The notes under the pieces are model-generated. The model did not search any database. It saw only the letters and a list, made by a program, of their open reading frames with translations, and was not told the DNA's origin. Made by a program: the position numbers and the translations under genes. From Candidatus Melainabacteria bacterium (GTDB lineage Bacteria > Cyanobacteriota > Vampirovibrionia > LMEP-6097), in NCBI GenBank assembly GCA_005110385.1, contig DUDT01000014.1:1-64000 (forward strand): DNA of 64,000 nucleotides, written 5' to 3'. Positions 24,404 through 36,900 of this stretch are shown one piece after another (position 1 is the first letter of the stretch; each line of letters starts with the position of its first letter).

Positions 24404-26332
24404 ATGTTTCAGAAATCACTAAAAAGCCTCAGCCGAGTCATAATCGATATAAGCATTATCGCTGTATCCTATATCGCGGCAAGTAACTTAAGAGTTTTAA
24501 ATACTCAAGGTGGCAACACCAGTGAATTTATTATTAGCGATCAATTAATAAGAATCATCGGTTTTATTATTCTAATTAAGCTACTCGTTTTTTATTTCAT
24601 GGGGATTTATAAAAAATTCTGGCGTTATACTAAAACTGAAGATTTAATACAGGTCGGACGCTCACTGCTTATCGCTAATTTACTCATAGTGCTACCTAGA
24701 GTAGTTCTAGGTCTCAGCCCTAAAGCTCATGATTTATTCGCGGTGTCTTACGGTGTAATGATTATAGACTTTTTTTTAAGCGTGACCCTAATATCTGGCG
24801 TTCGCCTACTGCGCTTCTATCTTAAAGAGCAGAGTAATATAAAATCTAGACTTAAAGTACTCTCTAGTAAAACTAAAAATACCCTAATTATAGGTGCTGG
24901 TGAAGGCGGGATGGAGGTTCTACAAGCAATAAAAAATCACCCCGAGTTAGGTTTAGACATAAAAGGCGTGCTAGATGATGATACTAAAAAATTTGGGATG
25001 AGCTTACTTGGCTCAATGCAAGTAAAAGGTGCCATAGTCGATGTTCAGTACTGGGTAGATGAACTAGCTATAGAACAGATTATTATCGCCATACCAAGCT
25101 CATCATTAAAAGAGCGCAAGCGTATAAGCTTGCTGTGTAATAATACTGGCGTGGATGTAAGAATAGTACCTTCAGTAGATCAGCTCGCTGGCGGCAATGT
25201 AGATATTAGAGAAATCAGAAAGCTCAGTATGGAAGACCTTCTTGGTAGAGAAGAAATTAATTTAAATATTCCAGAAGTAGTAGAGTTTTTAAAAGATAAA
25301 AGAGTCTTAGTTACTGGAGCTGGCGGTTCTATAGGCAGAGAACTCTGTAAACAGCTTCTAGGTAAAGGACAGATAAAAAGCCTATGTTTACTCGGGAAAG
25401 GGGAAAATTCCATATTCGAATCTAGGCAAGAGTTAGAGAGAATGAAACATCTAAAAGCCCAAGAAAGCATTCAGGCAGATGAACTCAATAGTCATAAAAT
25501 AAATACAGAAATAATCGCTCGCATAGCTGATATTCGCAACTATTCACGCATAGAACATATCATTAAAGACTTTAAACCCGAGATTATTTTTCATGCAGCA
25601 GCACACAAACACGTCGTCATGATGGAAGAAAATCCCTGTGAGGCTTTCGAAAATAACGTTCTTGGCAGCAAGAATCTCATGGAATTAGCTGCGATACATG
25701 GAGTCGAAAATTTCGTACTAATCAGTACAGACAAAGCAGTAAACCCTACTAGCATAATGGGTAAAACTAAAAGGCTCGCTGAAAAGCTTTTATTAATTCA
25801 TGCTCGCAAATTCACCAATACTAAATATACAGCCGTACGCTTCGGAAATGTGCTTGGCAGCAGAGGTTCGGTGATTAAAGTCTGGGAAAAGCAGATAGAA
25901 GAAGGAAAATCCATTACAGTAACCGATAAAGAGGCGATCAGATATTTTATGACTATTCCTGAGGCTTCACAGCTCGTGATAAAAGCAGCTTCTAAAGCCA
26001 ACTCTGGTGAGATTATGATTCTTGATATGGGTGAACCGATTAATATCTATGAACTAGCGAAGCAATTCATTCAATTATCTGGTTTATCACTAGCTGATGT
26101 AGATATAGAATTCACTGGCATGAGAGCTGGGGAGAAGCTCTATGAGGAGCTTTTAACTTCGGAGGAGTTCGTGGCTTCGCAGCTTACTGATAAGATTTTC
26201 AAAGCCAAAATCGAGGAAGTCGAAGAGAATGCTCTTATGGAGCAGATTCTAGAGCTTAGTGAGATGGCTAGGGTGGATAATCAGGGAGATTTGGTTAGAA
26301 GTCTGTCTGATGGAGTTCTTGAGCGTCGCTAA
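24404..26332 (+). CDS. Membrane-bound nucleotide-sugar 4,6-dehydratase (WbpM/CapD/PglF type)
   Basis: A 642-residue polysaccharide biosynthesis enzyme. The first 145 residues contain about four hydrophobic membrane segments (for example IIGFIILIKLLVFYFMGIY). Next comes a CoA-binding-like Rossmann domain beginning IIGAGEGGMEVLQAI, then the extended SDR catalytic domain from about residue 295 with VTGAGGSIGREL, AAAHKHVVMMEENP, STDKAVNPTSIMGKTKR and VRFGNVLGSRGSV. The SMK triad (Met in place of the usual Tyr) is characteristic of the WbpM/FlaA1 group that acts on UDP-GlcNAc. It likely feeds surface polysaccharide or glycoprotein synthesis. Its stop overlaps that of the convergent giant gene by 4 bp. 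Confidence 0.92.
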   Translation: MFQKSLKSLSRVIIDISIIAVSYIAASNLRVLNTQGGNTSEFIISDQLIRIIGFIILIKLLVFYFMGIYKKFWRYTKTEDLIQVGRSLLIANLLIVLPRVVLGLSPKAHDLFAVSYGVMIIDFFLSVTLISGVRLLRFYLKEQSNIKSRLKVLSSKTKNTLIIGAGEGGMEVLQAIKNHPELGLDIKGVLDDDTKKFGMSLLGSMQVKGAIVDVQYWVDELAIEQIIIAIPSSSLKERKRISLLCNNTGVDVRIVPSVDQLAGGNVDIREIRKLSMEDLLGREEINLNIPEVVEFLKDKRVLVTGAGGSIGRELCKQLLGKGQIKSLCLLGKGENSIFESRQELERMKHLKAQESIQADELNSHKINTEIIARIADIRNYSRIEHIIKDFKPEIIFHAAAHKHVVMMEENPCEAFENNVLGSKNLMELAAIHGVENFVLISTDKAVNPTSIMGKTKRLAEKLLLIHARKFTNTKYTAVRFGNVLGSRGSVIKVWEKQIEEGKSITVTDKEAIRYFMTIPEASQLVIKAASKANSGEIMILDMGEPINIYELAKQFIQLSGLSLADVDIEFTGMRAGEKLYEELLTSEEFVASQLTDKIFKAKIEEVEENALMEQILELSEMARVDNQGDLVRSLSDGVLERR

Positions 26333-29300
26333 ATAGTTAGAGTACCCGCAGTTTGATTCTTTTTAAAATATTCTTGTATTCCTTGGTTCTCCATTAAAGG
26401 TTTTATTTTTCCTTGACCAAGAGTAGCTCCTGAAATGGTTGCAGCATTCGAGAAAATTTCTAAATATACAGCCTCAAACACTTTAAACATTTTTTCGATT
26501 GTTTTAAGCATTGTAGTTTTCTCAACATCTCCTCTCCCGGACAGCGCTTGATCTATTGTGCGAGTGAGATATTCAGCAGCTTGAACTGGATTTACTTGAT
26601 TTATTCCTAAGGACTTTAAAAATAAATTATTCCAAGTCGAATTTTTATACAAGTCTGGTAAAGTACCTTTTTCACTTTCATAAGTCACAAATCTAGCATT
26701 TACATCTTCTGGACTACCACTCTGTAAAGATTTAAAAGTATCTGCGATAAGAGTTTTTTCTTCTTTCTCTTGACTTTGTTTAGCATTAAGCTCAAGAAGA
26801 GCATCTTTAGCGAAATCTCCTAGATTTAGATTATGGGCAATATTACTTGATGGAGTAAAGTCGTTTAAAGTCGGGTTTTCTGCTTCTATAGCTAAAGTAT
26901 AGATTTTAAAAGCATTCCGTGCAAGATTAATAGAACTCCTAGATAAAAGAGTTTCAGGCTCTTGAGTATTTACAAGAGGTGATTCTGCTTCTATGAAAGC
27001 TTTAGGCAAGATTAAGTTTCCTGGTTTAACAAAAGTTATTCCTGCAAAGTTAAGCTCTCGACTCTTTGGCAGTAAAAGTTTTGGAGCATTTTCAGTAGGG
27101 CTAGTACTTAAAAGTCCACCAGCATTATCAAGTAATGCAGGGACGGAAGGATAAATAATTAAATTATTATCTCTACTAATATTAGTCATGTCTAATAAAT
27201 TAATATCTTCTGCAAAAGAATTAGCCATAACTTTACTAAAATACCTATACTCATCAGCATTCAGATGGATATATTGGCGCTCTTGCTCTAGAGATTCCTT
27301 CGGCAAAGCTAACATAAAACTGTCATCATGCAATCTATAGGAATATGAATCAATAAAATTCTTGATTCTCTGCTCATTTAAAATATTAGTAAGATTTACA
27401 GATCCCAGATTCAAGGAAAAGTCTTTCATAGCCTGTGACATAGAAAGCTTAGCCAAGCCAGAGCAAGTAGGTGATTCAGTAGCAGCGTCTGCACTACCCT
27501 TAGATTCTAGTTTTTTTCCTATTGCTTCTAAGCGAGGTGCTAACTCGGAATTATCATAAGCTTGTAAAAATTCACTGAATTCTTGATGAATTAAAGTAAT
27601 AGCCTGTGCGTGAGAAGCGGGCTTATCTCCTTCGGTTAAGTCTTTATAACGAGCCTGCATATCCGATTTCAAAGCTGCATGATCTGGAGATTCTTGATAG
27701 CGCATATATCTCGCTAAATTCTCTGGTGAAGCTTGTTCTGGTTCAACTCCTAGCTGAATTAAATCATCTCCATTTAAATTAATTAGATTTAAGAAATTCA
27801 CAGCGGAGTTATTAGCTTTTAAAGAAATCTGTACTTGATTTAAAGCTTCCTGATCCCCTAAACTAACATTAGTAAAAGGTTTTACCAAAGGATATAAATT
27901 TCCACCCAGTAAGTAGTTAAGACCAGAATTAAGAGCATTATTCTGCATTAAGTTCACCCTTACATGCGCTAGGTCAATAGATTGAGCGAAAGCTCCTGGA
28001 GTTTGATTTTCTGGATTTAAAAATGCAGCCTTAGCTCTGTCTTCAAATTCTTGTCTGTAAATATCAGCTGGCTTAGCAGTAGTATTAAATTTACTAATAT
28101 AATCTAAAACTTCTTGTCTTTCTGCATCCGTCTTGTAGAGTGAGTTACTAGGACCTGGTTTATATGCATTATCCGTTATAAATAATGTCTGTAATTTTTG
28201 CTTACTGTCATTCAGTAATCCCTGAAGATCTAAATCTTTATAAGAATTTAAAGACTCATGTACAGAGACATTCTCACCCTGCCAATCAAGAGATTCTGCA
28301 TTTAGTAAAGGCTTTGCCCAAGCGTTTAAATGCGGCAATTTTCCTGCTAGGCTCGGAATTAAAGATGAATCTAGAATACGAAAATCTTCTATTAATTTAC
28401 CTATCCTGCCCGTAGAAGCTCTTATAGCCTCATCTGTAATACTAGAAGGAGATTCAATTAATGACTTGAATAAAAATTCTTGTGTAATAAAAGATATATC
28501 ACTAGGACCAGAGATAAATAACTCTTTGTATAGATTAATAGACTCCTCGCTTACTTCTGCAAGTGGAGAAGGGTTTACAGATTTTAAAGAATTAATTTCT
28601 TTTTCTATAAAGTTGCTAACTTGCTGACTAGGTGATTTACATAAATCCTCAAAAATAGCTAACTGAGAAAGTGGCGGGCGAGCTTCTTTATCATAAGAAG
28701 AATTCTGCGATAAATAGTTACTATACTTAGCCCCCATAGCAGTATCTATAAGTTTAAATTTTTCAATTAAAAGCTCTGCTTTAAAACCTTCTGAAATTAA
28801 CTGTGAAAGTTTTTTATTCTGTTCTATTTTATTTGAATCGGTAGCAATCTCAAAATAACTCTTAAGTAACTTTGCAGTTTGACTTTCATCTAAAGCAGGT
28901 TGATTTGAGGATTTATTTTCCGAAGCTAGTGTTTTAAGTAGCTCTGGATGAGACAAGCCGCGCTCCACCCAGTAAAAATAAGCAAGCGGTGAATAGCTTC
29001 GATCCTCAGTATCTGGCTTAGCTGCAAATAATGCGTTTTCTAAAATATTTGAAATTTTAGGTAAATTATCAGCCGTCTTAAAATTCTCCTCTATTCTCCT
29101 TGCCTGCTCAATGACAGCTTGAACAGGATTACGAACATCCCTCATATTATCAGGATTATGAATCAGACTATTTTTAAAAGCTTCTGCTAACTTACTCTGA
29201 TACTCCTGTAAACCATAAACATCATTAAACCCTTTCACTGATTCTGGAGCGATAGCATTTAACACGTAGTCAATATAAGGCTTGTCCTTAACTGTATCTA

Positions 29301-30870
29301 AATCATAACCACCTTCTTTAACGGCTAAAGTCAAAAGCTTTTCAACTCTGCTTCGTTCGGCTAATGCTTTCTTCTCATAAGCATCTAAAGTAGGTTTGAG
29401 TTCAGGTGATATTTCCGCATTAGACTCAGCCTTAGCAGCAGCTTGCTTAATTAAACCTCTCAAAGCATCAATACTACTGTCTTCTAAAGATGCATTGATA
29501 AATCGAATTTCAGGCATTAACTTTTCGGGATTTTTAGCAAGTTCTTGAGCCTTAAGGTCTTTAATGGTCTGAACGGCTTCCTGTGAATAAGGTAGCTCTA
29601 TAATTAAATCAGATCTATTAGAATCAGTAATCAATTTTTTAAAATCAATATTCTTAGCAAGCGAAGCTGGACCATCAGAATAACCTAAAAAAGAAAGATG
29701 TGTAATGGAGGTGTCTTTCTCATCAACAATAGATCCACATATCTCTATAAGGTGTCCTTGATTATTAACTTTAAGAGTACTAGAGCCTTGCTCCGAATCT
29801 AAACCTGAAACAGGCAATTGAGCTATTTGCCCAATCTGAGTAGATACCTGTTCAATGAAAGCGTTCTGTTTTAAAGTGCCTGTTTTAAAATCATATTCAA
29901 GTCCCCAAGCTTTAAGAATATTATTTAAATTTTCTTGAGCCTCGGGAGAGGTTATAAGAGTTTTTATCTCAGTAGAATTTACATGCTGAGCTTTTCCTTC
30001 TGCAAGCCTAATACCATCAGCTTCCAAGCACTTATTTACAAACCTTTCAATCTCAGGGATCGCCACAGATGCAACATCTAATTTTATACCAGGATTCACA
30101 GAATTAATCGCCAATTTTAAAACACTCTCAGAAAGAGTACCTTGAAGCAAATCGCTATAAGCCTGAGCATATTCTCTCAACTGAGCGTGTGGGATTTGTA
30201 CTTTAGACAAAATATCAGGAAGATCACTTGTTAAATTTAACAAAGCAGTTGGATCCATTGGATCAAATGCAGTAGAAGCATTAGCTTGAGCAGGGACTCC
30301 TGCCGCTACTTGCTGAGCCACACTTAAAGTCGCAAGATTATTAATGAATCGAGAAGTGGAAGTGGAAGTAACGGGATTATTCACCACTGAAATTAAAGAA
30401 TCTAAGGCATCTGCGTGTTTAATTTCTTGAGTGTTACTCTGCTGAGTCCAAAATTTATCCAAATTACTCTGAAAAACCTGCTTCTGAGCCTGCGTCTTAA
30501 AATTTTTATCAGAACCCTGAAAAACCATTCCAAGCATATCATTAATTAAAGTATTAAATTCATCTTTAAAAGCACTGAAGACCTCTGCTTGAGAGCCATA
30601 GGTGTTATTTTTCGCTTGCTGAGCATTTACAAATTCTGGTAATGCTCTATCTATGAAACTAGAGATCTCATCCTGAAACTTAGCTCTAGGAGTCGTTAAT
30701 AAATACGCTAAAGTAGTTTTTGCAAATTCCTCGTGAGACTTAGCAACAGCATGATTATTAAATGGGAATGAAGCCAGCTGAGATTCTATAGCTTGAACAT
30801 CAAGCTCTTTTTGTCCCAAATTTTGCACAGCCTGAGATAATCTCCCAAAGCGGACTCCAATAAAAGTCAT
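26329..30870 (-). CDS. Giant helical protein, 1513 aa, unknown function (last gene of the cluster)
   Basis: No domain recognised. The protein is almost wholly helical with long heptad-like stretches; the most beta-rich part is around residues 365-430 (KVNNQGHLIEICGSIVDEK, DTSITHLSFLGY). No signal peptide, transmembrane helix, P-loop or metal motif is visible. Near the end IEKMFKVFEAVYLEIF (about 1458-1473) is a hydrophobic/amphipathic helix followed by 40 residues, the pattern shared by the whole cluster. AAGGGAT precedes the ATG. It lies 84 bp after the 2037-aa gene; the gap holds the ATAAAATCACCCA box. A structural or exported role is inferred only from size, composition and context. Confidence 0.85.
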   Translation of the reverse strand: MTFIGVRFGRLSQAVQNLGQKELDVQAIESQLASFPFNNHAVAKSHEEFAKTTLAYLLTTPRAKFQDEISSFIDRALPEFVNAQQAKNNTYGSQAEVFSAFKDEFNTLINDMLGMVFQGSDKNFKTQAQKQVFQSNLDKFWTQQSNTQEIKHADALDSLISVVNNPVTSTSTSRFINNLATLSVAQQVAAGVPAQANASTAFDPMDPTALLNLTSDLPDILSKVQIPHAQLREYAQAYSDLLQGTLSESVLKLAINSVNPGIKLDVASVAIPEIERFVNKCLEADGIRLAEGKAQHVNSTEIKTLITSPEAQENLNNILKAWGLEYDFKTGTLKQNAFIEQVSTQIGQIAQLPVSGLDSEQGSSTLKVNNQGHLIEICGSIVDEKDTSITHLSFLGYSDGPASLAKNIDFKKLITDSNRSDLIIELPYSQEAVQTIKDLKAQELAKNPEKLMPEIRFINASLEDSSIDALRGLIKQAAAKAESNAEISPELKPTLDAYEKKALAERSRVEKLLTLAVKEGGYDLDTVKDKPYIDYVLNAIAPESVKGFNDVYGLQEYQSKLAEAFKNSLIHNPDNMRDVRNPVQAVIEQARRIEENFKTADNLPKISNILENALFAAKPDTEDRSYSPLAYFYWVERGLSHPELLKTLASENKSSNQPALDESQTAKLLKSYFEIATDSNKIEQNKKLSQLISEGFKAELLIEKFKLIDTAMGAKYSNYLSQNSSYDKEARPPLSQLAIFEDLCKSPSQQVSNFIEKEINSLKSVNPSPLAEVSEESINLYKELFISGPSDISFITQEFLFKSLIESPSSITDEAIRASTGRIGKLIEDFRILDSSLIPSLAGKLPHLNAWAKPLLNAESLDWQGENVSVHESLNSYKDLDLQGLLNDSKQKLQTLFITDNAYKPGPSNSLYKTDAERQEVLDYISKFNTTAKPADIYRQEFEDRAKAAFLNPENQTPGAFAQSIDLAHVRVNLMQNNALNSGLNYLLGGNLYPLVKPFTNVSLGDQEALNQVQISLKANNSAVNFLNLINLNGDDLIQLGVEPEQASPENLARYMRYQESPDHAALKSDMQARYKDLTEGDKPASHAQAITLIHQEFSEFLQAYDNSELAPRLEAIGKKLESKGSADAATESPTCSGLAKLSMSQAMKDFSLNLGSVNLTNILNEQRIKNFIDSYSYRLHDDSFMLALPKESLEQERQYIHLNADEYRYFSKVMANSFAEDINLLDMTNISRDNNLIIYPSVPALLDNAGGLLSTSPTENAPKLLLPKSRELNFAGITFVKPGNLILPKAFIEAESPLVNTQEPETLLSRSSINLARNAFKIYTLAIEAENPTLNDFTPSSNIAHNLNLGDFAKDALLELNAKQSQEKEEKTLIADTFKSLQSGSPEDVNARFVTYESEKGTLPDLYKNSTWNNLFLKSLGINQVNPVQAAEYLTRTIDQALSGRGDVEKTTMLKTIEKMFKVFEAVYLEIFSNAATISGATLGQGKIKPLMENQGIQEYFKKNQTAGTLTI

Positions 30871-30936
30871 CTTTAATCCCTTATATAGAGATATAAAGCA
30901 TTTTAAGACTTATTTTTTACAATTATCTTTGGTCTA

Positions 30937-30949
30937 ATAAAATCACCCA
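30937..30949 (-). promoter_or_regulatory. Possible shared box upstream of the 1513-aa gene
   Basis: The minus strand reads TGGGTGATTTTAT, which matches TGGGTGACTTTAT upstream of the first gene of the cluster (49460-49472) in 12 of 13 positions. It could be a regulator site that gives the last gene its own control. Confidence 0.3.
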
Positions 30950-30954
30950 TTAAT

Positions 30955-33900
30955 TTAGTAGAACTTCGCATTCTGTTTCTGTCTAATTTCAGCATAAGTA
31001 TCTGATAAAGGCGTGAAGTTAGCTTCAGGAGAGCCTACTAGAATACCTTCAAAAATTCCATCTAAAACTTGAATAATATTAGCAAAAGTTCCCAGAAGAC
31101 CATTTGCCCTTCCAATAGCTTCTTCTTTTACAGTACTTGATTTTAAAGCTCCATTAATCGCCGTATCAACGAAATTTTCAAAAGATGCTGGATTCTGCCT
31201 GTAAAGAGCCTGCATCTGATTATAAGTTTTCACGTAGGCATCTGCCATTTGAGTTATCCGTTCATCTGTAGGAGGTTGAGACTTAACTATTTCAGTAGAT
31301 TTAAATTTCGCAATTAGTTGGGCTTTAGCTGAAGCACTGGCTGAAATTAGCAAATCATCACTCTCTTTAATAAAACCAGTAATATTTTCCACTAAAGCAG
31401 TATTAGGAGCTGTCCCATGATACTCTACTACAGAAGAATATTTATCATTCAAAGTTTCAAGAGCCCTTACATAAGCTGGATTCTGGGCATTATACTCAGC
31501 CTCTGGATATTCTTGATGATATATATTTTTAAATTCTTCTATGAGCCTAAGATTCTCAGAATCTCTAGATGTTTTTTCAGCATCACTGCCTCCAGTCACA
31601 GTACTGAAGCCTCTACGTAAATTCACATAAGCATTTACTAAAGTTAAATTATCTGTATTTAATTTCACCTCTTCTGTAATCGCGAAATCCAATCTCAGAT
31701 TCCGATTAATGTTCAGATTCGCTGGGGAAGCAGCTTCCCAAGAAGCATTCAATTCAGTACACTTCGCTTGAAGATCAGGACAGAGTTTAAAATCTTTACC
31801 AGCCTTCGCGAGGTTATTTAAGCCTACTAAGATAGTCTCAGTCTGCTTTAACACTTCTGGATCACATCCAGAGTCTTTATAAAGCTTATAGACACTAGCA
31901 TCTAAATTCTGTGATTCCCCGAAGATAGATTTAGTAATTATGTCAGCAAGAGCTTCAGAAGGATAATTATTTGATATTAATTTAACTGTAGAATCTTTTC
32001 CATGAGCAGTTTTAACAGAATCAATAACAGCCTGAATACCTTCTATGACTGCATTTTCCACCAAACCATTTTCAACAGAGGAATTAGCAGAAAGCTCTTT
32101 ACCTAAAGCAATACCTGCCTGAAGCTTAGTGTGTGTAGAAGCAGTATTTATGTATGGAATTCTACCGCCATCTACATTATCCGTTAAGAAGCTATCTTTA
32201 GTTTCCAAGTATTCCTTGAGCTCTTGAGCTACAGCCTGCCTATTGCCTTCAAGGACAAGAGAAATTAAGGCTAATGAATTAATAGCTTCTTTTTCTCCAA
32301 TATTCAATTTATTAGATAGGATACTTTCATTTATCACATTTGGAGAAGAATTAGTACCTTGGTCAGCAAGTAAATAAGATTTAATGAAGCCTTCTGTACC
32401 TGAAGGCTCTTTATTTTGCAAAGCCTGAGCGATACGGCTTAAAGTATTATGGTTAGGGCAAAAAGTGTCCTGCAAAAATTCAAACTCTGGTTTCTCGCCT
32501 AGCAATCTAGTTGCTTGCTCAGAAAGATCAGCAAACGCCTTATACTGACCATAAAATAGTTTTTCGGCTTCAGATTGACTAAGCCTCCCTGATGTATTTT
32601 CATCTTTAATATTCTGGGTAAAAGCTCCATCCTCAGAAACTATACCCTGGGTAATGGTGACCTCATCTGTCAAATGAGTTCTGCGATTATTAATCAATTC
32701 ACGACTAGCTTCTATATAAGCTTGACGAATGTCTTTATTCACTGGGATCTCAAGTCCATCTGGAGCTACTAATAAATTAATTACAGCATTGTCTATTAAA
32801 GCCTGTACGTCAGTCGTATCATTTACAGAAGCTAATACACTCATAACAGAAGAAGGCTGAAATACACTCTGCACAGACGCTTCAAACACTTCGGCTTTAT
32901 GATCCGTGAAATAAGTATCTAGAACTTTATTTGAAACTCTTAATTGAGTTAGTAAATTAGCTACAAACTGTTTTTCACTATATCTTAAGGCAAGGAGGTT
33001 AAAATCTTCTAGATTAGCTTCTTTGGCAGCTTTATTGATGTAGGCTGCGAGCTTGCCGAATATTGCATTACTGATATCTTTTTCTGTGCCTGCGGATGCT
33101 GAGGCTGGATTAGCGAGTCTCATTTCAGTAATTAATTTTTGAGTGTCTAAATAGAACTGGATTTCAGGGGCATTAATATTATTAATAGTCTCTGGTAATT
33201 TTATATCTATATTAGAAGTAAAAACATTTTCTAATGCAGCCTGAATTTGGTTTTTTATTTTATTTGCGGGGGTGTCTAGGGCTGCTTTTATGGAGGGTGC
33301 TAGGTTTAGGGAGGAGAGGGGAAATTCTTTATCACGTAGATCATCTGACAATGCTTGATCGAAATATTTTAAAAATTTCCCAAGTGCCTCAATGTTTTCT
33401 GGATTATCTGCAGGAATATTAGCTTCTGGAAAAATATTAATAAGATTAGCTTTTATAAACCTTTCAGTAATATTTTTGATAGATTCATGACTGTCACCAG
33501 ATTTAGTAGAATTAGGGGTTTGTAATTGTAAGAGTAAGAGATCGGTCCTAAATTGTTTAAATAAATCTAAATCAATCACCAACCCTGCTGGAGTTAAATT
33601 ATCATTAACTGCTTTTATTAAGTTATTATCTAAGAATTCATCATCAATCAAGCCTGCATTAGAAGAATCTATAGCATTCTTCGTGTAAGAATATTTCAGG
33701 CACTCTTGTTTCATAGTCTTCACTTCGTCATTACTCAAAGTACCTTGCTCAAGTTTCAATAAAGATCTTAAATGAGTTAAATGCTTTAAATCTTCTGCCG
33801 AAAATACTAAGCCCTCATATTTTTGATAAACACCTAATTTCTTATCATCATCACCGACTAAATCACACAGCTTAATAAAATCATTTAATTTCACTTTAGC

Positions 33901-36900
33901 CTCATCAGAACCCTCAGCAGCAAGGATCCTCTCTTTTAAAAGATCCTGAGTCATTTTTGTAAAATCAACTATAGTAGAAAATTCAGAGGAAAAATTAAAG
34001 AAAACATTTAGTGAATTTTCTGGCATTTGAGACGCTAAAATATCTGAAAATATATCCGCCCTAATTTTTGCTCGCCCCGTAATATTCTCAGGCTTAGTCT
34101 CTAGAAGTAGGTTTAATGTTTTAAAAATAGGTGTATCTATGATCTGATTCTTAACTTCTTTAATTTCCAACTGTTGATCATAAATAGAAACCTCATCCAA
34201 TATATGCTTCAAAACTTGCGCTAATTTAACATTCTGACCAGCAAGATTTAGAGTAACTTTATCTAAAAATCCTAATGTATCTAAAGAAACATCATTCTGA
34301 GAAGCAGTGCCTGAAAGTAATCTTGCATACTCTTGTCTTACAAGAGGAGATATAATTTCGTAACCAGCAAGAGCTTCCATAAACTGCTTATCAGGACTCT
34401 CTATTGTTGGAAGGATTATGTCTTCTAGACTCTTAGCTTTCATTGCAGCTAAACTCTCTGCGACTAAAGGATTTTCCATTTTCTTAATTGCACTAACATC
34501 ACCAAGCACTAAAGACTCACCACGACTTGAGTTGAAAATTTCATTTTCAGCTTCTTTTAATTTAAGTTCTAAAGTATTAAAGAACTCTTCTACACTTAGA
34601 GGTCTTTTCTCCACTAAAGCATCCGTAAAAGCTTGTCCTAATAAGAAGTCTAATTGAGATTTTTTATCTGCATCAGAAGATCCTGCATTCATAGATATTT
34701 TTTGAATATTTCTATAAATAGAACCTGTACCTGAAGAGATTCCCGCTTTATCTACTTCATTTGCCAATCTTTCATAAACTTTTACATGATCTGGTTTGAT
34801 TTTCTCTGCTGTTCTAGAAATCAACTCAGATTCCCTTTTACTCCATAGTGCATCATCTGAAATTAAAGTCCTTAAATTAAGAGCTAATGGAACCGCCTGG
34901 AATTTTCCCTGGTTTAATGACTCAGTAAAAAACTTACGCAATTCCCCTAAAGTCTCTTGGATAAGCTGCTTGGACAATGCCTGATAATCATCCTCGGTTG
35001 TCTTTAATTTAGGGTTTACAAATAAATCTTCTAAACGCCCTGAATTTAAGAATGCCAGTAAATTAGTTTTATCTTTAGCTAAAGTTTTTTCTGAATCTTG
35101 AAGAACAGATAAATAAAAATCTACAACAAACTCACCAAGATCTCTTATCTTAGTTTCATCATGAGCCCGATCTCTATAGAATCTTAGAGCGCCATTATCA
35201 ATGCCATGGCAATCATCTGGTAAAGCTGCTAAGAGATATTCCCTAAAAGTTCTTAAAGGTATTCCATCTCGTAAAAGCTCATTTGGATCAGTTTCAATAT
35301 TAGTCGTTGGAAGTTTTGCAAAAGCCTTACCTGAACTCTGTAACGCTTCCTGTACTTGTGAAACAAAATTATTATTTACATCTATATTAGGATAATTAAC
35401 TTCAATAACTGCATCCTGATAGATTTTCAGAGCTTTAGAAACATTCTCTGTATAAGCTTCTAAACTGATTTTCTTACTTGGATCAGTAATATTAGAATTT
35501 TTTTCACACCATGCTTCAAAAAGATTAATCTTCACAGCTCTGTCATCAGAGCAATTAGTTTGCCCATGAATTAATAACTCTGGTGAAGAGAAAATTAACC
35601 GAGCGATATCTTTTTCGTACTCTTCGATTAATCTACAGTCAGTCTGTCTCTCATTAGCAGTCAGCTTATTCTTTAAAATCAAGAAGTCTTTTGAAAAATT
35701 ATTACTAACAATATCCCTATCTGGTTGAATAAGCTCGTCTATTGATTGCAAAAATGCTGGCTGGTCTGCAAATTTTTTCACGGTATTTTCTGGTGAAAGA
35801 TTACGCCCCAAAGCATCATCACACGCACGAACAATAGATTTCATAGAATCTGGGGTTAAAGAAGCATCATTTCTATAATATGCATGATAATTCCTAACTA
35901 AAACTTGAAACGCTGTTAATTGATCAGTTAACTCTTGAGGCGTATCCGATTTCATTAATGCCACATCCACGAAATCACGCGCAAAAGCTTTTTCAGCAGG
36001 TTCTTTAAAATCAGCTCCAACAGATAATTTAAGAAAAGCTTTATCAAGCTCAGCTGAACTAGAATTCGAGCCAGCTTTTAAAGTATTTTTCACAGAATCA
36101 TTTTCAAGGAAGCTAGGCTTACTTAAATCTAAAGAGATTCCCCCCTGTGAAGCTGCCTCTTTTAAAGCAGTTTCATATTTAAGATCAAGATTAAACTCAA
36201 TCATATCTTTAATTAGACCAGCATCTAAGTAGTTATTTTCTTGAAGATATCCTATGCCTTTTTCCACGAATACAGCTTGAGTTCGCACATAAGCCTTCGC
36301 TAGATCTTGATAGTTCAATGGTGGCAAATAGCCTACTTTAGGTGGAAAAATATCAAGAGCAGTATTTTGAATTAAAATACTTTCGTTAGATTTTATAAAA
36401 TTTATTAGCTGCCGCTCTTGAATCTCCTGTCCCTGGGCAAGATTTTCTTTAACAATAGCCCCTAAATCACCTCGCTTTCTCAATAATTCAATCTCCGCTA
36501 AGCTTGGATCAGCACTTGTTACTGTTTCTAAAAAGATTTTTGGTTGTGTGAAAAGCGGGTTTGCAACATTATCCCTACTAGTTTGTGATTCTTGCTCTCT
36601 TACAGCTGTTTGAATTTTTCCCGTAAATGTATTTTCATATTGAGGTGGAACCTTAAATACTAAATCTAAACCAGACATCTGAAAATGATCTAAATTTAAA
36701 CCATTTAAATCATCTTGAAAACCACTTAAATCTATAATTATTTTTTTGTCTACCAAGCACGACTTTGAACTCTCATCAGTAGATATCTGGCATAAGGCAT
36801 CCCAAAGAGAATCTGAATTTATCACAATACTCGGATTCAAACTAGCATTAATAATCTGCTTAAGTCCTTGAGATAATGGACCTTCAGAATCTTTCTTGCA